Shown here: positions 22,113-31,764 of the stretch, one piece after another
Layout of the letters: the number at the start of each line of letters is the position of its first letter
Position numbering within the stretch: the stretch's first letter is position 1
NCBI GenBank assembly: GCA_026225475.1
Contig: JAMFSU010000156.1
Location: forward strand, 1 to 64,000
DNA length: 64,000 bases
Direction: 5' to 3'
Source: Duganella sp.
Lineage (GTDB): Bacteria > Pseudomonadota > Gammaproteobacteria > Burkholderiales > Burkholderiaceae_D
Notes under the pieces: generated by a model
Database searches by the model: none
Seen by the model: the letters and a program-made list of their open reading frames with translations, nothing else
Told to the model about the DNA's origin: nothing
Made by a program: the position numbers and the translations under genes

Positions 22113-22634
22113 CTAAGATCCGCTCGCAGCCGGCCTAAAATCAGACTGCGCCTGCCGATAAAGATGCCAGATTCGCAACACCCGCCCCAGCGACAGTCCA
22201 GCAAATCCCCCATACAAGACAGCGATGCTCAGCGACATCATCAAACTCTGCAGTAGGAGCGGATGAATGGCCTGCGTCACGCCAACGCTGTATTTCAACG
22301 CAAAGATGAATACCGTCATTGCCAGTGGCCGCCAGCTGCCGCGCACGAAAATGCTGGCCCCCCCCGATGGCACCGTGACATTGAACGGCGTCCTTTGCCA
22401 AGCCCAGGTGACACCTGCAGCGACCGCCACCAGCGTGACAATCAACACTTCCGGATCATGCAGAGCGCGCGCCAGCAGGCCTTGCACCGCCAATCCAAGC
22501 ATGACCAACGGCAGCAGCATCACCCGGATGATTCCGGCCTCGCGGTCGTGCCGGGCGATCCAACCGCGATACAACAAGTAGGCCAGCAAGGGCCAGACCC
22601 AGTGTGGCGTGTGAGAAAGAATGGCTTGCAACAT
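22113..22634 (-). CDS. Multi-pass membrane protein of unknown function
   Basis: A 173-residue hydrophobic protein with about five membrane segments (for example PHWVWPLLAYLLYRGW, MLLPLVMLGLAVQGLLA and VLIVTLVAVAAGVTWAW). It resembles uncharacterised betaproteobacterial DUF6622-type proteins; the family call is from memory of the pattern and not certain. The start was placed at the ATG at 22632-22634 because AGGAG lies nine bases upstream. It sits between priA and argS on the same strand. Confidence 0.7.
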   Translation of the reverse strand: MLQAILSHTPHWVWPLLAYLLYRGWIARHDREAGIIRVMLLPLVMLGLAVQGLLARALHDPEVLIVTLVAVAAGVTWAWQRTPFNVTVPSGGASIFVRGSWRPLAMTVFIFALKYSVGVTQAIHPLLLQSLMMSLSIAVLYGGFAGLSLGRVLRIWHLYRQAQSDFRPAASGS

Positions 22635-22742
22635 GATGACTCCTGAACATGACAAGCCGCCATCATGCTTGGCGCAGACCCTCGCTGCCAGGCGTTTGCG
22701 ACGAACAGCCGTATCGCAGGCGTGAGATGTCGCCAGCGCCGC

Positions 22743-24803
22743 TCAAATATCGACCGGATCGACTTCCAGCGACCATTTGGCGCGGGTTTTCATTTGGCGC
22801 AGCAGCTCCAGCCAGTCGCGCAGAAACGCTTGCAATGCCGGGCGCGAGGCACATTCGATCAATAATTGGGCGCGCTCGACATTGTGGACGCGCGTCATGG
22901 TCATCGGAATCGGGTCATTGATGGTAATGCCTGGATGTGCCAGACAAGTGGCCGCATCTTGCAGGAACGCCAGGGCGACTGCCACTTCATTGGCTTCGGC
23001 GCGCAGCAAGGCTTGATAGATGAACGGCGGCAGCGCCGCTTGCTGACGCTCTTCCAGCAATTGCGAGGCAAAGCCGTCGTAGTCGTGCGCTGCCACGGCA
23101 CCATACAACGGATGATGTGGGTAACGACTCTGAATCAAGACTTCGCTGGGACTGCCACCTTCCTTTTGACCGGCGCGACCGGCACGACCAGCAACCTGCA
23201 TCAATTGCGCAAACAGCCGTTCGCTGGCGCGGTAGTCATGCGAGAACAGCGCCGTATCCGGGTTCATCACGCCAACCAGCGTGAGGCGCTTGAAGTCGTG
23301 TCCTTTTGCCACCATTTGGGTGCCGATCAAAATATCGACTTCGCCGCGATGGACGCTGTCGAAAGCGCTTTGCGCCGCCCCCTTGAGCCGGGTCGAATCA
23401 GCATCGATACGCAAGATGCGGGCCTCGGGAAACATCGCCTGCAAGCCCTCTTCAACGCGTTGGGTACCACGCCCCAGCGGTTGCAGATCGACATTGCCGC
23501 AGGTAGGACATGCCTTCGGGATATACAACTCCAAGCTGCAATGATGACAACGCAAACGCCGCTCGGGCTTATGCAACACCATGAACGATGTGCAGCGCAT
23601 GCAATTGCTAATCCAGCCGCAGGCATCGCAATTGAGTACCGGGGCATAACCGCGCCGGTTGAGAAACAACAAGGATTGCTCGCCGCGCTCCAGACGTAGC
23701 TTCAGCGCCGCGACCAAGGTCGAGGTCAAGCCATCATTGGGCCGGTCGCGCTCCATGTCGATCATGCGTACTTGCGGCAACACGGCGTCGCGCACGGCAC
23801 GTTCGCGCAATTGCAACTTGCGATAACGGCCGGCCTGGGTGTGCTGCCAGGTTTCCAACGATGGCGTGGCCGAGCCAAGCACCACCGGAATCCCCAATTG
23901 ATGGGCGCGCCACACCGCCAGATCGCGCGCCGAATAGCGCAAGCCTTCTTGCTGCTTGTAGGAAGGATCATGCTCTTCGTCGATGACAATCAACTTGAGA
24001 TGCGGCAGCGATGCCAGTATTGCCAGTCGCGTGCCGAGCACGATGCGCGCTTGTCCCTGATGCGCGGCGATCCAATTGAGGGTGCGCTCGCCTTCGGCCA
24101 GGCCGCTATGCAGGCTGACCACATGCACACCTGGAAAACGCGTACGAATATTCGACTCCAGTTGCGGCGTCAAATTGATTTCTGGCACCAGCACCAGGAT
24201 TTGTGCAGTCTCGCCAGCTTCCTCGCTGCGCGCCAATAGTCGTGCCGCAGCCTGCAGATAAACCTCGGTCTTGCCACTGCCGGTCACACCATAGAGCAGT
24301 ATCGGCGCAAAGCCCTGTGCCGAGGCGATGACATCGACTGCGTCTTGCTGCTCAGGTTTGAGCTGCGGGGTATTGACGGCATTGCCATCATGATCAAGCG
24401 TGGTGGCGAGTTTATCGAGCTTCTTTACGGCGCGATCCAGCGCCGTGCTTTTCAATGCCCGCAGATTCTTGGGCAAACCCGGCAATGCCACCTCGCCCAA
24501 GGGTCGCTGGTAATAATCCGCGGCGAAACCGCACAAGGCCAACCACTGTGCCGATAACGGCGACAACTGGCTGCGCACGGCGATGACCTCTTTCAGCTTG
24601 CTTTCCGGCACCTCGCTGTGCTGCGCCAGACCGACGATCAAGCCCGCCACTTCGCGTCGTCCAAACGAGACGATGACCAGTTGCCCGACTTGGGGCAACG
24701 GAGCTCGCTCTTGTCCGGGCACTTCTGCGGCGGCGCGCCAACGGTAATCGAAGGTCCTGTCAAGCGGCGTGTCGAGGACGATCTGGAGTATGCAATGTTC
24801 CAC
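22743..24803 (-). CDS. priA: Primosomal protein N' (PriA helicase)
   Basis: Replication-restart helicase that recognises stalled forks and reloads DnaB. The 686-residue product has the N-terminal 3'-end-binding domain, Walker A GVTGSGKTE, the DEEHD Walker B, and the zinc-binding cysteine array (CDACGWISNCMRC, then CHHC and CPTCG) followed by helicase motifs such as GTQMVAKGHDF. The start is GTG at 24801-24803 (EHCILQIVLDTPLDRTFDY), with AGGA about 14 bases upstream. It directly abuts the DnaA-box region, and hemE lies on the far side of that region. Confidence 0.96.
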   Translation of the reverse strand: MEHCILQIVLDTPLDRTFDYRWRAAAEVPGQERAPLPQVGQLVIVSFGRREVAGLIVGLAQHSEVPESKLKEVIAVRSQLSPLSAQWLALCGFAADYYQRPLGEVALPGLPKNLRALKSTALDRAVKKLDKLATTLDHDGNAVNTPQLKPEQQDAVDVIASAQGFAPILLYGVTGSGKTEVYLQAAARLLARSEEAGETAQILVLVPEINLTPQLESNIRTRFPGVHVVSLHSGLAEGERTLNWIAAHQGQARIVLGTRLAILASLPHLKLIVIDEEHDPSYKQQEGLRYSARDLAVWRAHQLGIPVVLGSATPSLETWQHTQAGRYRKLQLRERAVRDAVLPQVRMIDMERDRPNDGLTSTLVAALKLRLERGEQSLLFLNRRGYAPVLNCDACGWISNCMRCTSFMVLHKPERRLRCHHCSLELYIPKACPTCGNVDLQPLGRGTQRVEEGLQAMFPEARILRIDADSTRLKGAAQSAFDSVHRGEVDILIGTQMVAKGHDFKRLTLVGVMNPDTALFSHDYRASERLFAQLMQVAGRAGRAGQKEGGSPSEVLIQSRYPHHPLYGAVAAHDYDGFASQLLEERQQAALPPFIYQALLRAEANEVAVALAFLQDAATCLAHPGITINDPIPMTMTRVHNVERAQLLIECASRPALQAFLRDWLELLRQMKTRAKWSLEVDPVDI

Positions 24804-24863
24804 GAACTTAATGTGATTCCTGAAAAGGTGGCCTAACTAACGGTTTCATAACTACTTTTTTAA

Positions 24864-24898
24864 CTATCCACAAAAGCTGTGGATAACTTTGTGGGTAA
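24864..24898. promoter_or_regulatory. DnaA-box cluster, unit 1
   Basis: CTATCCACA at 24864-24872 (8 of 9 to TTATCCACA), exact TTATCCACA on the minus strand at 24878-24886, and TTACCCACA on the minus strand at 24890-24898 (8 of 9). Three sites within 35 bp. Confidence 0.75.
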
Positions 24899-25060
24899 CT
24901 TGGGCTTGACAGCGTTGATGCCAGTCTGGATGCGGCTTTCAATAAAATGCCCAAATCAAAAGCAGAATTTAACTTGTTTAAAATCAATGACTTACAAAAC
25001 AAGCCAGCAACTTGAAAATAATTTATTAAAAAAAATTAGCCCGGCGCTGCCAGGCTGCAA

Positions 25061-25069
25061 TGTGCATAA
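25061..25069 (-). promoter_or_regulatory. DnaA box TTATGCACA, unit 1
   Basis: TGTGCATAA on the plus strand is TTATGCACA on the minus strand, matching TTATNCACA. The same word is present at the equivalent point of unit 2. Confidence 0.6.
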
Positions 25070-25134
25070 GTCTATTTTTGGAGCACAGGAACGGTCGTTT
25101 CTGGCAAGCACGCACCAATTTCTGTCAAGCAATC

Positions 25135-25157
25135 TCTGTAGGGAATCGCCCTACAGA
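25135..25157. other. Perfect 9-bp hairpin between the two DnaA-box units
   Basis: TCTGTAGGG (25135-25143) and CCCTACAGA (25149-25157) with a 5-nt loop. No U tract on either side, so it is a weak terminator candidate for hemE (minus strand) or a structural element of the origin-like region. Confidence 0.5.
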
Positions 25158-25236
25158 CACGTCGGATAAGCGTGTGCTAGCTAAAGTAAAACGTGAAAAA
25201 GAGACGTAAGTCGCGGTTTCATAAGTCATTTTCGAA

Positions 25237-25271
25237 CTATCCACAAATCCTGTGGATAACTTTGTGGACAA
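25237..25271. promoter_or_regulatory. DnaA-box cluster, unit 2
   Basis: CTATCCACA at 25237-25245, exact TTATCCACA on the minus strand at 25251-25259, and TTGTCCACA on the minus strand at 25263-25271. Spacing and orientation repeat those of unit 1. Confidence 0.75.
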
Positions 25272-25437
25272 ACCCCTCTTGACAGCCCGCAAGGCCCCAT
25301 TTCATGCGGCTTCCGATAAAATGCCCAAAACCCAAGCAGAAAATTTATCGTTTAAATTCAATCACTTACAAAACATGAAATTCGAATAAATTCTAAATAT
25401 AGATATAAATGAATCGATGCAAAAAGAGCGCCGGCTT

Positions 25438-25446
25438 TGTGCATAA
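25438..25446 (-). promoter_or_regulatory. DnaA box TTATGCACA, unit 2
   Basis: TGTGCATAA on the plus strand, equivalent to the site at 25061-25069 of unit 1. It lies about 80 bp beyond the hemE stop. Confidence 0.6.
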
Positions 25447-25525
25447 GTGACGGAAAGGTCTTGATCAAAAGACATCAAGCACGGGCCTCGCTGACCCGAA
25501 ATAGCGCAGCGGTGATTGGCAAGGT

Positions 25526-26605
25526 TCAGGCGCGTTGCTCACGGCTGAATTGATGCACTGCATCGACCAGTACATTTACCGCTTCCGGCGGTGTGAATTG
25601 CGAAATCCCGTGGCCCAGATTGAATACATGGCCAGCACCCGCTTGCGGCTTGCCGAACGCGTTGAGCAACCGCCGTACCTGGGCTTGAATCTGCGGCGCT
25701 CCAGCGAACAACACATTAGGGTCGAGATTGCCTTGCAATGCCACCCGGTCTCCAATCCGGCGACGCGCATCACCCAGATTGACAGTCCAGTCCAGGCCGA
25801 CCGCATCGGCGCCGATATCGGCAATCTGCTCCAGCCACAAACCGCCACCCTTGGTGAAGACGATCGCAGGAATCTGCTGACCATCGTGCTCACGCTTGAG
25901 TTGGCGCATCACATCGGCCATATAGCGCAAGGAAAACTCCTGATAAATGCCATCGGCCAACGCACCACCCCAGGTATCGAAAATCATCACCGCCTGTGCG
26001 CCTGCCTCGATCTGTGCATTGAGATAGGCGGCCACGGCGGCGGCGTTGGTCTTGAGGATGTGGTGCATCAGATCAGGACGATCGTACAGCATGGTCTTGA
26101 CGGTACGAAAGTCATCCGAGCCACCGCCTTCGACCATATAACAGGCCAAAGTCCATGGACTGCCGGAAAAACCGATCAATGGCACCCGACCATCGAGTTC
26201 AGTACGAATCTGCGTCACTGCATCGAAGACATATTGCAGGCTGTCCAGTTGCGGTACTTGCAAGCGCATGACGGCCTGTTCGTCGCGTAGCGGTCGTTCG
26301 AACTTTGGCCCCTCACCATCGGCAAAATACAAACCGAGTCCCATCGCATCGGGCACCGTCAGGATGTCCGAAAACAGGATCGCGGCATCAAGCGGGTAAC
26401 GCGCCAATGGCTGCAGCGTCACTTCGGTCGCATAATCGGGATTTTTCGCCAACCCCAGGAAGGAACCGGCGCGCGCGCGCGTGGCGCGGTATTCAGGCAA
26501 ATAGCGACCCGCCTGGCGCATCAGCCACAGTGGCGTGTAGTCGGTCGGCTGGCGCAGCAGTGCACGCAGGAAAGTATCGTTTTTGAGCGGAGCAAATTGA
26601 GGCAT
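25526..26605 (-). CDS. hemE: Uroporphyrinogen decarboxylase
   Basis: Converts uroporphyrinogen III to coproporphyrinogen III in heme synthesis. The 359-residue product carries the N-terminal signature [15 protein letters not shown], the [15 protein letters not shown] aspartate region, [19 protein letters not shown] and DTWGGAL. The start is the ATG at 26603-26605 ([19 protein letters not shown]). An in-frame extension upstream has no family similarity. Its 3' end faces the origin-like region. Confidence 0.97.
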   Translation of the reverse strand: MPQFAPLKNDTFLRALLRQPTDYTPLWLMRQAGRYLPEYRATRARAGSFLGLAKNPDYATEVTLQPLARYPLDAAILFSDILTVPDAMGLGLYFADGEGPKFERPLRDEQAVMRLQVPQLDSLQYVFDAVTQIRTELDGRVPLIGFSGSPWTLACYMVEGGGSDDFRTVKTMLYDRPDLMHHILKTNAAAVAAYLNAQIEAGAQAVMIFDTWGGALADGIYQEFSLRYMADVMRQLKREHDGQQIPAIVFTKGGGLWLEQIADIGADAVGLDWTVNLGDARRRIGDRVALQGNLDPNVLFAGAPQIQAQVRRLLNAFGKPQAGAGHVFNLGHGISQFTPPEAVNVLVDAVHQFSREQRA

Positions 26606-26787
26606 GGGCTTGGTGCAGTCAGAGCGATCGAGGCGATCGTGTGGGCCACTACGGCAAACCGCTATTATCGCATTCCAGCATGGCCCTGGGTTTATCCTGG
26701 CTGGTGGCATCAGTGCGCGGTGTCGATGATTGATGCGGCCGGCGCTGCGTGATATCGTCAGCGCTCAATAAAAAGACGGAGACGACA

Positions 26788-27558
26788 ATGAAAACTATCC
26801 TTTGCACACTGCTCCTGCTGTGCGCCAACCTGATTGGTCAATCAGCCCATGCGGCTGACAGCAGGCTCGATGATATCCTCAAGAACGGTACGTTGCGGGT
26901 CTGCATGACAGGCGACTATAAGCCCTTCACCTATTTCAAGTCTGATAACAGTTTCGAAGGTATCGATGTCGACCTGGCGCAATTGCTGGCCAAGTCGCTA
27001 GGTGTGCAAGCGCAATTGGTCAAGACCAGCTGGAGCACGCTGATGGATGATTTCCTGTCGAAATGCGACATCGCCATGGGCGGCGTGTCGGTCACGCTGG
27101 AGCGTCTCAAGAAGGCGTCGTTTGCGGCTGCCCACATGGTCGATGGCAAGGCCGCCATCGCACGCTGCACTGACGTCGGCAAGTTCCAGTCAATGGACAT
27201 GATCGACCAGCCCGGCACGCGCGCCATCGTCAATCCGGGCGGCACCAATGAGCGCTTTGCCCGCAGCCATTTTCGACGCGCCCAATTGATTCTGCATCCG
27301 GATAATGTCACCATCTTCCAGCAGATCATCGATGGCAAGGCCGACATCATGGTGACCGATGCCAGCGAAACTTTGTGGCAAGCCAAGCAACATCCGGAAT
27401 TGTGTTCGATCAAGTCCGACCAGCCTTTGCAGTTCGCCGAAAAAGCCTTCATGCTGCCGCGCGCCGATGTCGCCTTCAAGGAATATGTCGACGCCTGGAT
27501 GCACATGCTCAAAGCCACCGGCGAGTACGATCGCGTGTTCAACCAGTGGTTGCACTGA
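26788..27558 (+). CDS. pheC: Periplasmic cyclohexadienyl dehydratase-like protein (PheC type)
   Basis: A 256-residue secreted protein of the type-II solute-binding fold: signal peptide ending AHA-AD (about residue 22), TLRVCMTGDYKPFTYF, FEGIDVDLAQLLA, IAMGGVSVTLERLKKASF, the highly characteristic NPGGTNERFA, LHPDNVTIFQQI and EKAFMLPR. This combination, especially the NPGGTNERF segment, fits periplasmic cyclohexadienyl/arogenate dehydratases of the Pseudomonas PheC type rather than amino-acid ABC-transporter receptors. No transporter genes accompany it, which supports an enzyme. The start ATG at 26788 follows GACGGAGA; an upstream in-frame ATG is less likely. An amino-acid binding protein remains the alternative. 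Confidence 0.75.
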   Translation: MKTILCTLLLLCANLIGQSAHAADSRLDDILKNGTLRVCMTGDYKPFTYFKSDNSFEGIDVDLAQLLAKSLGVQAQLVKTSWSTLMDDFLSKCDIAMGGVSVTLERLKKASFAAAHMVDGKAAIARCTDVGKFQSMDMIDQPGTRAIVNPGGTNERFARSHFRRAQLILHPDNVTIFQQIIDGKADIMVTDASETLWQAKQHPELCSIKSDQPLQFAEKAFMLPRADVAFKEYVDAWMHMLKATGEYDRVFNQWLH

Positions 27559-27588
27559 TCGACTGAGCGGGAATGACCTGCGCTGCAG

Positions 27589-28338
27589 TTACTGGCCCAG
27601 GCTGGCGACCACTGCCTGCGCCAGATCTTCGGCCCACAGGCGTACGCCGACTGCAGCGGGATGATAGCCGTCATACGCCAGCAAATCCGGATGCCCCTGA
27701 ATCACTTGCACGAAAATGGTGTTGCTGCGCTGTTGCACCAGTTCGCGTGCAGTCCTCGTCAGTACCTGTGCTTTCTGCCCAAGCACGTGACGCAGCGGCT
27801 GCGGCAGTGCCGAAAAACGGTGTACCGGCGGCACCCCTGTGACGACCACCAATGCCGGCTGCACTGCCTGTTGCACATGATCGAGCAAGCGTTGCAAGTC
27901 GCGCCGGTAGCGCTGGCTGCTATGAAACGCGGTCGTGTCATTAACGCCAAACGCGACCAACAACACCTGCACTGGTTGCGCCGGCAATTGCATGCTGCCG
28001 GTTGCCAGCGCCGTCATGGCATCGGCCACAGTCGCGCCATTCTTGCCACAGGCATGCCAACTGACCGGACGCTGGTAATGGGTCGCCAATTGCTTGGCCA
28101 ACTGTGCCGTAATCGCCTGCTGCTGGTCATCTACGCCGACACCGGCAACTGTGGATTCGCCGATGGCCAGCAAGGCCAATGGTGCCAGATCGTTGGCCAG
28201 CAATGGTGCGGCGGCGATACCACTGCGCTGCCCTGCCGCTTCCGGCATGCGTGGAGTGATACGGCGAGTGCGCTTGCCTTGCGCCAGCAGCCAAGGCAAT
28301 AGCGGCAAGGCGAGCAATTCAGGAAGCCAGCGACGCAT
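27589..28338 (-). CDS. SGNH/GDSL-type hydrolase
   Basis: A 249-residue predicted esterase/lipase-like protein. After a hydrophobic, probably membrane-anchoring N-terminus, block I reads AIGESTVAGVG (Ser62 nucleophile, Glu replacing the usual Asp of GDS). GKNGATVAD follows at the block II region, then GVND (block III) and DGYHPAAVG, carrying the Asp and His of block V. The substrate is unknown. The start ATG at 28336-28338 follows AAGGTG and lies two bases after the ppk2 stop, so translation is coupled. Confidence 0.85.
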   Translation of the reverse strand: MRRWLPELLALPLLPWLLAQGKRTRRITPRMPEAAGQRSGIAAAPLLANDLAPLALLAIGESTVAGVGVDDQQQAITAQLAKQLATHYQRPVSWHACGKNGATVADAMTALATGSMQLPAQPVQVLLVAFGVNDTTAFHSSQRYRRDLQRLLDHVQQAVQPALVVVTGVPPVHRFSALPQPLRHVLGQKAQVLTRTARELVQQRSNTIFVQVIQGHPDLLAYDGYHPAAVGVRLWAEDLAQAVVASLGQ

Positions 28339-28340
28339 GC

Positions 28341-29153
28341 TTATTTCACCTTGAGGCCAGCGAGCTCCTTGTTGGCAGCGGGAAAAGCCAGCCTCATGTC
28401 TTGTAAAGTCTCCAGCACAATATGCGAAATTGCCAGATTGCGATGCGTCTTGGAGTTGGCTGGAATCACATACCACGGGGCGCAGTCGGCATCGCAGGCC
28501 TGCAACGCGGCCGCATACACCTGTTGGTATTGGGTCCAATACTCGCGCTCTTTCAAATCAGCCTGATCAAACTTCCAATGCTTAGTGACATCATCGACAC
28601 GCGCTTGCAAACGCGTACGTTGCTCGTCCTTCGAAATATGCAAAAAGCATTTCACGATGACCGTGCCGGTCTCGCTGAGCATGCGTTCGAAATCGCGAAT
28701 TTGTCCATAGCGGCGCGTGCATTCCGCGCCATCAATCAAGTCATGCACGCGCGTAATCAGCACATCTTCATAGTGACTGCGATTGAACACCACCACTTCC
28801 CCTTGACGTGGCACCTGCTGGTGGATGCGCCACAAATAATCGTGCTGTAACTCCTGTGCGTTGGGCGCCTTGAAGCTGATGACGCGCAAGCCTTCAGGAT
28901 TGACGCTGTCAAATACGCCGCTGACCGTGCCATCCTTACCGCTGGTATCCATGCCTTGCAACACCACCAGAACTTTCTGTTTACCGACAGCGTAGAGCAT
29001 TGCCTGCTGCTCTCCGATCTGTTGCGCCACTTGCTGCACCAGCAACTTGTCGGCGGCCTTGTCACCGCTCGATAGCGGTTTGGTCGCGGCCAATGCGTCG
29101 TTGATCTCGGTATTCTTATTGAAGCGAAATTGTTCACGCACACTCATTTTCAT
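28341..29153 (-). CDS. ppk2: Polyphosphate kinase 2 family protein
   Basis: PPK2 enzymes use polyphosphate to phosphorylate nucleotides. The 270-residue single-domain product has Walker A GMDTSGKDG (67-75), the lid-region NRSHYEDVL and RRYGQIRDFERML, and KCFLHISKDEQRTRLQARVDD, all typical of the one-domain class. Which nucleotide (AMP or ADP) it prefers cannot be told from sequence. The start ATG at 29151-29153 has GGAGAG five bases upstream. It precedes an SGNH hydrolase gene by two bases. Confidence 0.92.
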   Translation of the reverse strand: MKMSVREQFRFNKNTEINDALAATKPLSSGDKAADKLLVQQVAQQIGEQQAMLYAVGKQKVLVVLQGMDTSGKDGTVSGVFDSVNPEGLRVISFKAPNAQELQHDYLWRIHQQVPRQGEVVVFNRSHYEDVLITRVHDLIDGAECTRRYGQIRDFERMLSETGTVIVKCFLHISKDEQRTRLQARVDDVTKHWKFDQADLKEREYWTQYQQVYAAALQACDADCAPWYVIPANSKTHRNLAISHIVLETLQDMRLAFPAANKELAGLKVK

Positions 29154-29193
29154 GCTCTCCGGGAAGTAAGGTGAGGGTCATCGGCTGACGGCG

Positions 29194-29637
29194 CTAAAGC
29201 ACGCCGTGCGTGATGCCCATGGCATGTTCGATTTTGATGCAGCGATCCATGATCACCTGCAGGCCAGCGGCACGCGCTTTGGCTGCGGCGGCTTCGTTGA
29301 CGATACCAAGCTGCATCCAGACGCAGCTGGCATCTACCGCAATTGCCTCGTCGACGATGGGCGGGATATCTTCTGCACGGCGAAAGCAGTTGACGATATC
29401 AAGCCGCTCTCCACTGGCAGAAAGGGCTTGCTGCGCCTCGCGCAAGCTGGCATAACATAGCTCGCCAAGCACCATGCTGCCGGCATGGCGTGGATTGATG
29501 CCAACGATGCGATAGCCATGGCGCTGCATGTAAGCACTGACCTCATTGCTTGCGCGATCCGGGCGGTCTGACAGGCCGACTACGGCGATCACGGGCTGGC
29601 GTGGTGACTGTTGCGCTTGCGAAGTAGCGGTTGGCAT
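29194..29637 (-). CDS. CoA-binding domain protein (YccU-like)
   Basis: A 147-residue Rossmann-like CoA-binding protein: IAVVGLSDRPDRASNEVSAYM, GYRIVGINPRHAGSMVLGE, DIVNCFRRAEDIPPIVDEAI, CVWMQLGIVNE and VIMDRCIKIEHA. Such proteins resemble the CoA-binding domain of succinyl-CoA ligase but have no catalytic domain, and their function is unknown. The start ATG at 29635-29637 follows AGGAGTCTCCTG. The next gene downstream on the same strand is ppk2 (start 40 bp past its stop). Confidence 0.88.
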   Translation of the reverse strand: MPTATSQAQQSPRQPVIAVVGLSDRPDRASNEVSAYMQRHGYRIVGINPRHAGSMVLGELCYASLREAQQALSASGERLDIVNCFRRAEDIPPIVDEAIAVDASCVWMQLGIVNEAAAAKARAAGLQVIMDRCIKIEHAMGITHGVL

Positions 29638-29741
29638 CAGGAGACTCCTTTGCTGTGACTCATTGACTCCACTGTACCGCATCGTGGGGAAGACGGCTTG
29701 TCGGTCACTTGCCAGCTCCAATGTCAGTCAACCGGACAAAA

Positions 29742-29766
29742 TAAAAAAGGCAGCCTAAGCTGCCTT
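29742..29766 (-). terminator. Terminator of the ATP synthase operon
   Basis: Stem AAGGCAGC/GCTGCCTT with a 4-nt loop (29747-29766) followed on the minus strand by a U tract (A run 29744-29748). It lies 33 bp past the atpC stop. Confidence 0.88.
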
Positions 29767-29799
29767 CCTTAATTTACTGCGAGTGTCTTGCCAAACTGC

Positions 29800-30222
29800 T
29801 TAACGCTTCTGACGCAGTTTGTGAATCGCCGCCAATTGCGCCACCGCCGTTGCCAATTCGGCTTGGGCTGCTGCGTAATCGATCTTCGAGTCACGGTTAG
29901 CCAGGGCTTCTTCGGCGAGTTTCTTCGCTTCCATGGCTTTGGCTTCGTCCAGATCGACACCGCGAATTGCAGTATCGGCCAGCACAGTCACTGTGTCAGG
30001 TTGCACTTCCAGCAAGCCGCCGGCGACGAAGACTAATTCTTCCTGCGCCTGACCGGGGATCTTGATGCGTACGGCACCCGGCTTGATGCGCGTGATCAAG
30101 GGGGTGTGGCGAGGGTAAATCCCCAGCTCACCCGCTTCACCCGGCAACGCGACGAACTCTGCCTCGCCGGAGAAGATTGCTTCTTCGGCGGAGACTACGT
30201 CGACGTGAATTGTATTTGCCAT
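29800..30222 (-). CDS. atpC: F1Fo ATP synthase epsilon subunit
   Basis: Central-stalk subunit that couples rotation and can inhibit ATP hydrolysis. The 140-residue product begins [24 protein letters not shown], has the N-terminal beta-sandwich ([20 protein letters not shown]) and the C-terminal two-helix domain. Last gene of the operon, 85 bp behind atpD. Confidence 0.97.
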   Translation of the reverse strand: MANTIHVDVVSAEEAIFSGEAEFVALPGEAGELGIYPRHTPLITRIKPGAVRIKIPGQAQEELVFVAGGLLEVQPDTVTVLADTAIRGVDLDEAKAMEAKKLAEEALANRDSKIDYAAAQAELATAVAQLAAIHKLRQKR

Positions 30223-30307
30223 ATCGTTTCCTATCCGTTCAACCGTGCCGCCTGAGACTTCCAGACAGACACGGCATCACGAAGATCAAGAGGACGTCAA
30301 GAAGACC

Positions 30308-31741
<1,434 letters not shown>

Positions 31742-31764
31742 TTACGCATCTCTGCATGAAGTCT

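Larger units (their letters stand above)
24841..25070 (+). repeat. DnaA-box repeat unit 1
   Basis: First copy. It begins CGGTTTCATAA, as does unit 2. Conserved landmarks shared with unit 2: the CTATCCACA / TGTGGATAACTTTGTGG cluster, CTTGACAG, ATGCGGCTT, ATAAAATGCCCA, AAGCAGA, TCAAT.ACTTACAAAAC and a terminal TGTGCATAAGT. Confidence 0.75.
24841..25446. other. Candidate replication origin / DnaA-binding region (tandemly duplicated)
   Basis: A gene-free stretch of about 700 bp between priA and hemE, built of two diverged copies offset by 373 bp. Each copy contains a tight cluster of three DnaA-box-like 9-mers, one of them the exact TTATCCACA, then a conserved TTGACAG, a conserved ATGCGGCTT plus ATAAAATGCCCA segment, an AT-rich segment, and at the end TTATGCACA, which also fits the TTATNCACA consensus. 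AT-rich runs at 25014-25038 and 25381-25413 could be unwinding elements. The layout is origin-like, and hemE adjoins the origin in Caulobacter. dnaA is not in the window, and most genes on both sides read on the minus strand, so a DnaA-titration role is an alternative. Confidence 0.6.
25214..25447 (+). repeat. DnaA-box repeat unit 2
   Basis: Second copy, offset 373 bp from unit 1. Same order of conserved blocks, with many substitutions and small length differences between them. This implies an old duplication in which the short blocks were kept by selection. Confidence 0.75.

Noticed and set aside
24879..25169. Open frame of 96 codons in the origin-like region
   Set aside because: Runs through DnaA boxes and AT-rich repeats, has no similarity or ribosome-binding site, and is not preserved in the second repeat copy.
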